Source: Methanobacterium_D sp040373355 (GTDB lineage Archaea > Methanobacteriota > Methanobacteria > Methanobacteriales > Methanobacteriaceae). Taken from it: 64,000 nucleotides of DNA. The stretch is taken from NCBI RefSeq assembly GCF_047495555.1, contig NZ_CP166866.1, positions 248,001 through 312,000 on the forward strand, given 5' to 3'. Below are positions 36,184-44,298 of this stretch, piece by piece. Position 1 is the stretch's first letter; every line of letters starts with the position of its first letter. The notes under the pieces were generated by a model, which did no database searches, was not told the DNA's origin, and saw only the letters and a program-made list of their open reading frames with translations. Position numbers and translations under genes: made by a program.

Positions 36184-36729
36184 AATAATTCCTAAATTTT
36201 TGATTGATCTAGCTAGAAAATAATGACGCTAGTAATAATTTTATAATTTCAAATTCATATATTACAAATTATTTTATATTTTTTATAACTTGTTGTAGTC
36301 ACTTTTCATTAATATAATACTATCAAACTTAAAATAATAGACTATTTTAAAATTTGAATTTAAATTGCTTTTATGGACTTTAATAGCCATATAGTTGACT
36401 TATTCAAGACAAGCATGTTAAACAATGCCTATAAAGTTATTGACCTTTTAATAATCAAGTATGTACAATTTAAATGAATATATTGATTAAGTTATACCAT
36501 CAGATATCGCTTTTTTTAGAAAATGGAGTTTAATAGAAGCTAATTTATTAGAAATCGGAACCAAGTTTCCCTCTTCTTAATATCAATACTTGAATGGCTT
36601 TAAGCGTGCTTTAAATTAAAAAAGCGACTCTATGCATGTCGTTTTGAGAAAATTAAATGGAAAGATTTATATATGATCCTAATGTGATTAACTTATGTCC
36701 AAAACGTTCCAACGAGTACATCAAGTACT
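36184..36729. other. Intergenic region upstream of the lysine-rich wall protein
   Basis: A 546-base gap, the longest in the window. It contains a clear promoter near its right end (36659-36675) and otherwise AT-rich sequence without a supported gene. A frame at 36497-36676 has only two stops in 59 codons, but no recognisable similarity. Confidence 0.5.
36659..36675 (+). promoter_or_regulatory. Promoter (BRE-TATA) of the lysine-rich exported protein
   Basis: GGAAAGA (BRE-like) followed by TTTATATATG. With the usual ~25-base distance, transcription would start near 36695-36700, leaving a ~30-base leader before ATG 36730 or ~50 bases before ATT 36751. Confidence 0.6.
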
Positions 36730-37491
36730 ATGGAACTCGGAGGCGGTACAATTAAGCGACGCACAGCATGTGCATTGTTATTAACAATTAGTATGGCAAT
36801 GTGCATAATTCCCTCAGTAGTAGGGACAGAAAACCAGGTTGCATCGGACAATTATGCAAAAATTGGTTTAAATGAAGCCCTCAAAAATGAGATGTTTGGG
36901 GCGGCAAAAAATTCAGAGAATTTTTTAAGCGATAAAAATGTTTTAGAAGTAAATGCAGCTTCTAAAACCAAAAAAGTCAAGGCTAAGACTAAAAAAACCA
37001 CAAAGAAAGTAACAACTAAAAAGACTAGAAAAAAAGTAGCAGCTAAAAAAACTACAAAAAAAGTAAAAGCAGCAACATACCGAGTTAAAGTGAAATACTA
37101 CTACAAAGGTAAAGTTAGATACAAATACGTAACTAAATACCAGACAGTATCAGCATCCTCGACTACTAGACCCGTTAGTTACGCTTCAAGTAGCAGTTCA
37201 GGATCATGGAGCGATGACCCAACTTTAGACGCAATCATAAGATCAGGTAGTGGATTCAGTTACAGCAGTGCTCACCATACTGGTGCAGAATTAGCAAAAT
37301 ATGGATCCGGTGACTGCTGGGCATTTAGTGATTACTTAAATACAAAATTACAAGCAGCAGGATATCAATCTAGAGTTATCCAATACGCAACAAGTTACTC
37401 AAGCCAACACAGATCCGTTCAAGTAATGAGAAACGGAGCATGGCAAACAGTTCCTTACAGAGCTTACGGATACCCTTCACTAATCGTATAG
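36730..37491 (+). CDS. Exported lysine-rich protein with a transglutaminase-like (papain-fold) domain
   Basis: 253 residues. A signal peptide (KRRTA + hydrophobic, ~9-32) is followed by a linker and a Lys/Thr/Ala-rich tract (~80-117, repeats such as KKTTKKV), then a C-terminal domain with GSGDCWAFSDYLNTKL (Cys196) and QHRSVQV (His227). This matches the Cys-His arrangement of transglutaminase/papain-fold enzymes. The third catalytic residue is not clear. Pseudomurein peptidases of methanogens use the same fold, so a wall-remodelling role is plausible. No Shine-Dalgarno precedes the ATG, while GGAGG lies inside the frame (36739-36743), so the true start is uncertain. Confidence 0.8.
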   Translation: MELGGGTIKRRTACALLLTISMAMCIIPSVVGTENQVASDNYAKIGLNEALKNEMFGAAKNSENFLSDKNVLEVNAASKTKKVKAKTKKTTKKVTTKKTRKKVAAKKTTKKVKAATYRVKVKYYYKGKVRYKYVTKYQTVSASSTTRPVSYASSSSSGSWSDDPTLDAIIRSGSGFSYSSAHHTGAELAKYGSGDCWAFSDYLNTKLQAAGYQSRVIQYATSYSSQHRSVQVMRNGAWQTVPYRAYGYPSLIV

Positions 37492-37534
37492 AATTTCTAT
37501 ACCTTGACAAATCACAAAAAATTCAAAAATAAAC

Positions 37535-37575
37535 TTACTTTCTTTTTTTCAACTTTTTTATTTTACTTTTATTTT
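37535..37575 (+). terminator. Poly-T transcription terminator
   Basis: A run of T-tracts (seven, six, and several four- or five-T stretches) starts about 45 bases after the stop codon of the exported protein and before tpiA. Archaeal RNA polymerase terminates at such tracts without needing a hairpin. This would separate the gene from tpiA-pgk. Confidence 0.5.
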
Positions 37576-37660
37576 GAAAATCAAATAGAATTATTTTTAT
37601 AGTGCAAAATCAATATCAATATACAGTTTATATTGCCATATCTGTTTTTGGAGGATAATC

Positions 37661-38341
37661 ATGAAGGAAATTAAAGGATCCCCAATTGTAATTTTAAATT
37701 TTAAAACATATCTAGAATCTACCGGAAAAAATGCTCTTGAACTTGCAAAGAGCTGTGAAAGCGTTGCAGAAGAAACTGGAGTTAACATGATGGTTGCCCC
37801 TCAATCTGCTGATATTTACAGGATTTCGCAGGAAGTAACTATTCCCGTTTTAGCTCAACATATCGATCCTGTTGATGCAGGAGGACATACAGGCAGTATT
37901 TTACCAGAAAGTGTTAAAGAAGCAGGTGCAGTTGGTACGCTTATAAATCATTCAGAACAAAGAATGCAGCTTTTTAACATTGATGCTGCAGTTAAAAAGG
38001 CATTATCTCTTGGAATGAGTAGTGTAGTTTGTACAAACAATATAGAAACAAGTGCTGCTGCTGCAATACTGAATCCTGAATTTGTAGCAATAGAACCGCC
38101 GGAATTAATAGGATCTGGAATCCCTGTTTCTCAAGCAGAGCCGGAGATTGTTGAAAAAACTGTTGAACTTATTCATGATATTAATAAAGATGTAAGAGTG
38201 CTATGTGGTGCAGGAATTTCCACTGGAGATGATATGAAAGCTGCAATTGAACTTGGAAGTGAAGGGGTTCTCCTTGCATCTGGAATTATCCTTGCAGATG
38301 ATCCTAAAAAAGCACTGCTTGACCTTGTAAGTAAAATATAG
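37661..38341 (+). CDS. tpiA: Triosephosphate isomerase
   Basis: A 226-residue archaeal-type enzyme interconverting DHAP and glyceraldehyde-3-phosphate. The substrate-binding NFKTYLESTGKNA, catalytic His region NHSEQRM, glutamate loop AIEPPELIGSG and phosphate-binding CGAGIS are all present. It is shorter than bacterial TIM (~250), as usual in archaea. GGAGG precedes the ATG, and pgk follows 10 bases later. Confidence 0.96.
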   Translation: MKEIKGSPIVILNFKTYLESTGKNALELAKSCESVAEETGVNMMVAPQSADIYRISQEVTIPVLAQHIDPVDAGGHTGSILPESVKEAGAVGTLINHSEQRMQLFNIDAAVKKALSLGMSSVVCTNNIETSAAAAILNPEFVAIEPPELIGSGIPVSQAEPEIVEKTVELIHDINKDVRVLCGAGISTGDDMKAAIELGSEGVLLASGIILADDPKKALLDLVSKI

Positions 38342-38351
38342 GGGTGAAAGA

Positions 38352-39581
38352 ATGTCCCTTCATTTTTATACTATAGATGACTTTGACATGGACAACAAAA
38401 CCGTTCTTGTAAGGGTAGATATAAACTCCCCAGTAGATCCTATAAATGGATCTCTTTTAGATGATACAAGAATTAAATTGCACGCAGGTACAATTGATGA
38501 GATTTCTAAGAAGGGTGCAAAAACAGTAATATTGGCTCATCAAAGCCGTCCAGGGAAGAACGATTTTACTACACTAGAACAACATGCTAAGGCACTATCT
38601 AAAATTATAAAGCGGCCTGTAAATTACGTTGACGATATATTTGGCAGTAATGCGCGAGAAAAAATATCTGAAATGAAGAAAGGAGATATACTTCTTTTAG
38701 AAAATGTACGTTTTTACTCTGAAGAAACTCTTAAAAGAGATCCTATAGAGCAAGCTAAGACCCACATGGTTCAAAAATTAACTCCTATCGCAGATTACTT
38801 TATAAATGATGCATTTGCAGCTGCACATCGATCCCAACCATCCCTTGTAGGGTTTGCGTTAACACTTCCTTCGGGAGCAGGCAGAGTTATGGAAATAGAA
38901 CTAAATTCACTCTATAGTGCTATTGATAATGCTGAACGGCCTTGTGTTTATGTACTTGGTGGCGTAAAAGTAGATGATTCCATAATGGTTATGGAAAATG
39001 TCTTGAAAAATGGAAGTGCTGATTATATACTTACTACTGGTCTTGTAGCTAACATATTTTTATGGGCGTCGGGAGTTGATATAGGTAAATATAACAAGCA
39101 GTTTATAAAGGATAGAGGCTACTGTGACTTTGTTAAAAAAGGTAAACAAATGTTAAAGGAATTTAAAGGGCAAATAAAAATACCTGTAGATGTAGCTATC
39201 TGTGTAGATGATAAAAGAGAAGAATATAGCATTAAAAAAATTCCTAATTTACCCATATTTGATATAGGAACTGATACCATCACCGAATATGCCAAATGCA
39301 TCCGAAATGCAAAAACAATATTTGCAAACGGCCCTTCAGGGGTATTCGAAAAAGAAGGATTTAATATAGGAACAGAAGACATTTTAAATGCCATTGCTTC
39401 ATCAGATGCTAATTCCATTATTGGAGGAGGACATTTAGCTGCGGCAGCTAATCATATGGGTTTATCTTCAGGTATAACCCACATAAGCAGTGGCGGTGGT
39501 GCATCCATTAATTTGCTTGCTGGTGAAAAACTTCCAGTAGTAGAGATACTTCAAGAAGTAGCATCAAAAGGGATAAAATAA
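38352..39581 (+). CDS. pgk: Phosphoglycerate kinase
   Basis: A 409-residue enzyme transferring phosphate between 1,3-bisphosphoglycerate and ADP. The N-terminal VLVRVDINSPVD binds substrate; AHQSRPG and the DAFAAAHRSQPS region follow; the C-terminal domain carries ANGPSGVFE and GGGHLAAAANHMG nucleotide-binding segments. It is cotranscribed with tpiA, for gluconeogenic flow in this methanogen. GGGGTGA precedes the ATG. Confidence 0.96.
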   Translation: MSLHFYTIDDFDMDNKTVLVRVDINSPVDPINGSLLDDTRIKLHAGTIDEISKKGAKTVILAHQSRPGKNDFTTLEQHAKALSKIIKRPVNYVDDIFGSNAREKISEMKKGDILLLENVRFYSEETLKRDPIEQAKTHMVQKLTPIADYFINDAFAAAHRSQPSLVGFALTLPSGAGRVMEIELNSLYSAIDNAERPCVYVLGGVKVDDSIMVMENVLKNGSADYILTTGLVANIFLWASGVDIGKYNKQFIKDRGYCDFVKKGKQMLKEFKGQIKIPVDVAICVDDKREEYSIKKIPNLPIFDIGTDTITEYAKCIRNAKTIFANGPSGVFEKEGFNIGTEDILNAIASSDANSIIGGGHLAAAANHMGLSSGITHISSGGGASINLLAGEKLPVVEILQEVASKGIK

Positions 39582-39807
39582 AATATCATTTTATTTTTAT
39601 TTTATGTTACTAAAGTTATGTATTTTTTTATTTAAAAGAATTATTCATGTCTAATAAAGAAAGGAGAGATCTTTAGCATACTTAAACGGAAAAGATTAAT
39701 AAATTGGCCATAAAACCATTAAGTTTTTATACTTGAACCTCTAGACTATTAAATTCCATAATTCAGAATTGCTGAAATTTTTTAGGTGGACATATTACAA
39801 CCCAAAA

Positions 39808-39818
39808 GTTTATATGTA
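39808..39818 (+). promoter_or_regulatory. Promoter of the tRNA cluster
   Basis: GTTTATATGTA, preceded by an A-run (AAAA, BRE-like), centred about 27 bases before the 5' end of tRNA-Thr. This is the expected TATA spacing. Confidence 0.6.
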
Positions 39819-39834
39819 AATATACTTATACCTA

Positions 39835-39913
<79 letters not shown>

Positions 39914-39951
39914 TTAGTCCAACTTAATAATAAACTATTTTGGACTTCATA

Positions 39952-40028
<77 letters not shown>

Positions 40029-40069
40029 CCATATTCTTAAATATGTGAGTTAAAAAAATAATTACATAT

Positions 40070-40143
40070 CCCGCCTTAGCTCAATTTGGCAGAGCATCGG
40101 ACTGTAGATCCGAGGGTTGCTGGTTCAAGTCCGGCAGGCGGGA
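40070..40143 (+). tRNA. tRNA-Tyr (GUA)
   Basis: Acceptor CCCGCCT/AGGCGGG with the C1-G72 pair typical of archaeal tRNA-Tyr. Anticodon stem TCGGA/TCCGA with loop CTGTAGA gives anticodon GTA. No intron is visible. Discriminator A. Confidence 0.95.
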
Positions 40144-40258
40144 TTCTGATTATTAAATTACTCCAGAAAATAAATAACAAAGGTTATATACCAGAAGAAT
40201 TAGAAAAGTATTTAAGTATGTATACGTATACCCAAATATACTCTCATTCTTAAGAGCT

Positions 40259-40330
40259 GCCCTGGTGGTGTAGGGGCTATCATGTGGGCCTGTCGAGCCC
40301 ACGACTCGGGTTCAAATCCCGGCCAGGGCG
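40259..40330 (+). tRNA. tRNA-Asp (GUC)
   Basis: Acceptor GCCCTGG/CCAGGGC, anticodon stem TGGGC/GCCCA with loop CTGTCGA (anticodon GTC), and discriminator G. It is preceded by a 115-base spacer with TATA-like sequence (AGTATTTAAGTATG at about 40208), so it may have its own promoter. Confidence 0.95.
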
Positions 40331-40351
40331 TTTATATTTGTATTTATATTC

Positions 40352-40426
<75 letters not shown>

Positions 40427-40447
40427 TTCTTGATTCTAGCAACTATT

Positions 40448-40559
40448 GAAAATTGAAAATTTTCGATGCATCGAAACTGAAAGTTTCGCATGCTTTCGTT
40501 GCGAGTTTGCAAATCCTTGAAAACGAAGTTTTCAGGGCACAAAAATCTTCGATTTTTGT
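40448..40559 (+). repeat. Hairpin chain in the rpoH leader
   Basis: Four perfect inverted repeats: GAAAATT/AATTTTC (40448-40464, loop GAA), CGAAACT/AGTTTCG (40472-40488, loop GAA), TGAAAAC/GTTTTCA (40518-40534, loop GAA) and ACAAAAATC/GATTTTTGT (40539-40559, loop TTC). Linkers are GATGCAT, GCATGC and GGGCAC. The first hairpin is identical to that in the rpoA1 leader (44198-44214). Spacing between hairpins is irregular (4 to 29 bases). Confidence 0.9.
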
Positions 40560-40595
40560 AGTTTAAATTTGCAATTTTTAACTGGAGGATAAAGT

Positions 40596-40829
40596 GTGAA
40601 AAAAGATATCTTAAAACACAGATTAGTTCCAGAACATACTATTTTGTCGAAAACTGAAATAAATAAAGTAATAAAAGAGTTAGATATCCATCCTGAGCAG
40701 CTTCCCAAAATAAAACAGGATGATCCTGTTTGTAAAGCAATTGAAGCTAAAGCAGGGGATATTCTAAAAATAACACGAAAAAGCCATACTGCAGGCAAGT
40801 TTGTAACTTATAGACTTGTATTAGATTAA
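40596..40829 (+). CDS. rpoH: DNA-directed RNA polymerase subunit H
   Basis: A 77-residue archaeal homologue of the C-terminal domain of eukaryotic RPB5. It has HRLVPEHTILS, LDIHPEQLPKIKQDDPV and GDILKITRKSHTAG, all conserved in RpoH. It starts with GTG after CTGGAGGATAA. First gene of the rpo/str operon; rpoB2 follows 24 bases later. The hairpin chain at 40448-40559 lies in its leader. Confidence 0.97.
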   Translation: MKKDILKHRLVPEHTILSKTEINKVIKELDIHPEQLPKIKQDDPVCKAIEAKAGDILKITRKSHTAGKFVTYRLVLD

Positions 40830-40853
40830 TTAATTTATTTTTGGAGGAATTTA

Positions 40854-42356
40854 ATGGGAAAAAATGCATGGGGACTGGTTGATGCATTTTTTGATCAGTA
40901 CAAATTGGTAGATCATCATATAAAATCCTACAACGATTTTGTAGACCACAGAATACAGGAAATAATTGATATAAAAGACAAAACCGAACCTATTGTCCTT
41001 GAACAGGGCGAATATAAGGTAAAAATGGGTAAACTAGATATCAGAAAGCCATCCATACAGGAAGCTGATGGATCAAAAGATATGGTATTTCCTACAGAAG
41101 CAAGACTCAGAAACTTAACTTATTCTGCACATATGTACCTTGAAATGGCTCTTGTAAAAGAAGGTGAACCAGAGCCATCAATGGAAGATGTATACATAGG
41201 TGAACTACCTGTAATGCTCAAATCAAATATATGCCATCTAAACGGACTAAATAAAAAAGAATTAAACGAAAAAGGGGAAGACCCCGAAGATCCTGGAGGA
41301 TATTTCATTGTAAACGGTTCTGAAAGAGCAATTGTTACAATGGAAGAAATAGCTCCAAATAAAATTATTCTTGAGCGTATTGGTGAAAAAGAAGACAGAC
41401 GTGCAAGAGCAATTGTTACCTCAATTAAAAGTGGTTTTAGAGCGAGAATAACTCTCGAATACAGGAAACCAAGGAAAAAAGGAGTATTCCTTAGAATATC
41501 ATTCCCTTACGTTCCAGGAGAAATACCACTTGTTGTTTTATTACGTGCATTAGGGCTTGAAACTGATGCAGAACTCGTAACCAGTGTTTCAGATGAAAGT
41601 GATATACAATTCCTCCTTATAGACGATATACAAACTTCAGAAGTAATGAATAGGTACGATGCAATTAAATACATTGGTAACAGAGTTGCCAAAGGTATGA
41701 CTGAAGAGTACAGGATTAAAAGGGCTGAAGATGTAATTGATAGATATTTACTACCCCATATGGGAGTTGATCCTGAAGATAGAGCAGATAAAGCAACATA
41801 TCTTGCTGAAATGACAGAAATGTTACTTCAGGTTATTTTTGAAACCCGTGAACCGCACGACAAGGACCATTACGCTAACAAAAGGCTTAGAGTATCAGGC
41901 GATCTCATGGAAGATCTTTTCAGAGTTGCATTTACAAGTCTAACCAGAGATATGACCTATCAACTTGAAAGAAGTCTTGCTAGAGGTAAAGAACCATCAA
42001 TAAAACAGGCAGTAAGGTCTGATGTTTTAACTGAAAACATCAAGCACGCTATTGCTACCGGAAACTGGGTTGGTGGAAGAGCAGGTGTAAGTCAACTGCT
42101 TGATAGAACAAGTTACATGGGAACATTATCTCACCTTAAGAGGGTCGTATCACCTTTAAGCAGAAGCCAGCCTCACTTTGAAGCTCGTGATTTGCATCCA
42201 ACTCAATTTGGAAAGATATGTCCAAACGAGACCCCAGAGGGACCAAATTGTGGGCTCGTTAAAAACCTTGCACTTCTTGCAAAAATATCTGAAGGTTCCG
42301 ATTCAGAAGAAATTGAAAACGTAATTAAGAAAATGGGAGTTTTAAGTTCCAAATAG
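40854..42356 (+). CDS. rpoB2: DNA-directed RNA polymerase subunit B''
   Basis: 500 residues: the N-terminal half of the archaeal beta-like subunit (protrusion, lobe and start of the fork). It includes EARLRNLTYSAHMY, GYFIVNGSERAIV and, near the end, GAGAGV-like GGRAGVSQLLDR with SRSQPHFEARDLHPTQFGKICPNETPEGPNC (first residues SRSQPHFEARDLHP). The gene is split from rpoB1, as in most methanogens. GGAGGAATTTA precedes the ATG. Confidence 0.97.
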   Translation: MGKNAWGLVDAFFDQYKLVDHHIKSYNDFVDHRIQEIIDIKDKTEPIVLEQGEYKVKMGKLDIRKPSIQEADGSKDMVFPTEARLRNLTYSAHMYLEMALVKEGEPEPSMEDVYIGELPVMLKSNICHLNGLNKKELNEKGEDPEDPGGYFIVNGSERAIVTMEEIAPNKIILERIGEKEDRRARAIVTSIKSGFRARITLEYRKPRKKGVFLRISFPYVPGEIPLVVLLRALGLETDAELVTSVSDESDIQFLLIDDIQTSEVMNRYDAIKYIGNRVAKGMTEEYRIKRAEDVIDRYLLPHMGVDPEDRADKATYLAEMTEMLLQVIFETREPHDKDHYANKRLRVSGDLMEDLFRVAFTSLTRDMTYQLERSLARGKEPSIKQAVRSDVLTENIKHAIATGNWVGGRAGVSQLLDRTSYMGTLSHLKRVVSPLSRSQPHFEARDLHPTQFGKICPNETPEGPNCGLVKNLALLAKISEGSDSEEIENVIKKMGVLSSK

Positions 42357-42368
42357 AGGGGTTAAAAC

Positions 42369-44183
42369 GTGAAAAAGTGCAAAATCTATATTAATGGTAA
42401 ACTTATAGGGGCTTGTGACGATCCAGAAACCTTTGTAGAAGAAATGAGGGAAAAAAGGAGAAGCGGCGAAGTCTCTCATGAAATGAACATAACTCATTAT
42501 CCAGAAACAGGCGAAATTTTTATTTTTAACGATCCAGGAAGAACCAGAAGACCACTTATAGTTGTTAAAAACGGCGAATCAATGATTAAAGATGAACACA
42601 TTGAAGCGCTTGAAGCTGGTGAAATGGACTGGAATGATCTTATAAACCAGGGGATAATTGAATATCTTGATGCAGAAGAAGAAGAAAACTCTTACATTGC
42701 AATGTTTGATGACTGGTTAAATGAAGATCATACCCACATTGAAATCGATCCATCTACAATGCTAGGAATATGTGCAGGTATTATTCCTTATGCTAATCAC
42801 AACTCATCCCCAAGGAACACAATGGAAGCAGGGATGACAAAACAAGCTCTCGGTCTTTACGTTTCAAATTATAGTTTAAGGACAGATACCAGAGCTCACC
42901 TTTTACATCATCCGCAGTTACCTATGGTTAAAACAAGGTCAATAGATGCGACAAATTACGATGCACGACCATCAGGTCAAAACTTCGTTGTAGCAGTTAT
43001 GTCCTATGAAGGGTACAACATGGAGGATGCATTGATACTTAACAAGGCATCAATTGAAAGAGGACTCTCAAGATCATCATTCTTTAGATCATATGAAGCT
43101 TCAGAAAGAAGATATCCGGGTGGACAGGAAGATAAATTCGAATTACCGGAAAAAACCGTTAGAGGATATCGATCAGATCATGTGTACAGACACTTAGATG
43201 AAGATGGTATAATAAATCCTGAAGTAGTAGTAGGTTCAGGTGACGTGTTAATAGGTAAAACTTCACCTCCAAGGTTCCTTGAAGAAATAGATGAATTCGG
43301 AACTCCGGCAGAAAGAAGAAGAGAAACTTCTATTACAGTAAGACACGGTGAAAAAGGTGTTATTGACGCGGTAATGGTTACTGAAACTGTTGAAGGAAGT
43401 AAACTTGCAAAAATAAGAGTTCGTGACCAGAGACAACCAGAATTTGGTGATAAATTCGCATCAAGGCACGGTCAAAAGGGTGTTGTTGGACTTATAGTTT
43501 CACAGGAAAACTTACCTTTCACTTCAGAAGGAGTAGTTCCAGATTTAGTTGTGAATCCTCACGCTATCCCATCAAGGATGTCCGTTGGACAGGTTATTGA
43601 GATGCTTGCAGGAAAAGCTGGAGCAATGGAAGGAAGAAGAATGGACGGAACTCCATTTACAGGTGCTGACAGTGAAGAGTTAGTAAAAGATCTTCTAAAA
43701 GCAAATGGATTTGAAACTGCAGGTCGTGAAACACTCTACAATGGTATAACTGGTGAGAGAATACAGGCAGAAATATTCATTGGAGTTGCTTTCTACCAGA
43801 AACTGCACCACATGACATCTGATAAAGTTTACGCAAGGTCAAGAGGACCCGTACAAGTTCTAACCAGACAGCCTACAGAAGGTAGGGCAAGAGAAGGTGG
43901 TCTAAGGTTTGGAGAAATGGAAAGAGACTGTCTTATTGCACATGGAGCTGCACTTGCACTTAAAGAAAGGCTTCTTGATGAATCAGATAAATATGAAGCC
44001 ATCGTATGTGCAGATTGTGGAATGATTGGAGTATATGATAGAATCAGAGCAAGAAAGTACTGTCCAATTTGTGGAGATTCAGATTCATTCCCAGTTGAAA
44101 TTTCGTATGCATTTAAGCTTCTATTAGACGAGCTTAAGAGTCTATGTATATTCCCAAAACTTGTACTTGAAGATAAAGCATAA
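42369..44183 (+). CDS. rpoB1: DNA-directed RNA polymerase subunit B'
   Basis: 604 residues: the C-terminal half of the beta-like subunit, containing the hybrid-binding region and active-site contacts (GQNFVVAVMSYEGYNMEDA), GDKFASRHGQKGV and GLRFGEMERD, and a zinc ribbon (CADCGMIGVY...CPICGD). It starts with GTG after GAGGGGTTAA, 12 bases past rpoB2. A hairpin chain starts five bases after the stop, before rpoA1. Confidence 0.97.
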   Translation: MKKCKIYINGKLIGACDDPETFVEEMREKRRSGEVSHEMNITHYPETGEIFIFNDPGRTRRPLIVVKNGESMIKDEHIEALEAGEMDWNDLINQGIIEYLDAEEEENSYIAMFDDWLNEDHTHIEIDPSTMLGICAGIIPYANHNSSPRNTMEAGMTKQALGLYVSNYSLRTDTRAHLLHHPQLPMVKTRSIDATNYDARPSGQNFVVAVMSYEGYNMEDALILNKASIERGLSRSSFFRSYEASERRYPGGQEDKFELPEKTVRGYRSDHVYRHLDEDGIINPEVVVGSGDVLIGKTSPPRFLEEIDEFGTPAERRRETSITVRHGEKGVIDAVMVTETVEGSKLAKIRVRDQRQPEFGDKFASRHGQKGVVGLIVSQENLPFTSEGVVPDLVVNPHAIPSRMSVGQVIEMLAGKAGAMEGRRMDGTPFTGADSEELVKDLLKANGFETAGRETLYNGITGERIQAEIFIGVAFYQKLHHMTSDKVYARSRGPVQVLTRQPTEGRAREGGLRFGEMERDCLIAHGAALALKERLLDESDKYEAIVCADCGMIGVYDRIRARKYCPICGDSDSFPVEISYAFKLLLDELKSLCIFPKLVLEDKA

Positions 44184-44187
44184 CCTA

Positions 44188-44248
44188 CGAAAGCAAAGAA
44201 AATTGAAAATTTTCAAAAGCTTTCGCGGCATCGAAATTGTAAATTTCG
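44188..44248 (+). repeat. Hairpin chain between rpoB1 and rpoA1, with a nested stem
   Basis: An outer 7-bp stem CGAAAGC/GCTTTCG (44188-44194 with 44219-44225) encloses the inner hairpin GAAAATT/AATTTTC (44198-44214, loop GAA). The linker CGGCATCG leads to CGAAATT/AATTTCG (44232-44248, loop GTA). It lies wholly between the rpoB1 stop (44183) and the rpoA1 start (44299). An open frame runs through it, which can mislead gene callers into extending rpoA1. Confidence 0.9.
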
Positions 44249-44298
44249 AAAGTCACGAATTAATAGATTTAAGGGGTAAAATAAAAGGAGTGGACATT

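Noticed and set aside
36374..36478. A 34-codon frame in the 36-kb intergenic region
   Set aside because: It has no ribosome-binding site and an unremarkable composition.
36497..36676. A relic coding frame before the lysine-rich protein
   Set aside because: 59 codons with only two stops could be chance in AT-rich DNA, and no similarity to any family was recognised.
40448..40559. Hairpin chain as a known riboswitch
   Set aside because: No conserved aptamer core is recognisable. Stems vary from copy to copy, and genes downstream are unrelated.
44161..44298. Upstream extension of rpoA1
   Set aside because: It would read through the hairpin chain and overlap rpoB1. RpoA1 proteins of relatives begin near the TTG at 44299, which has a good ribosome-binding site.
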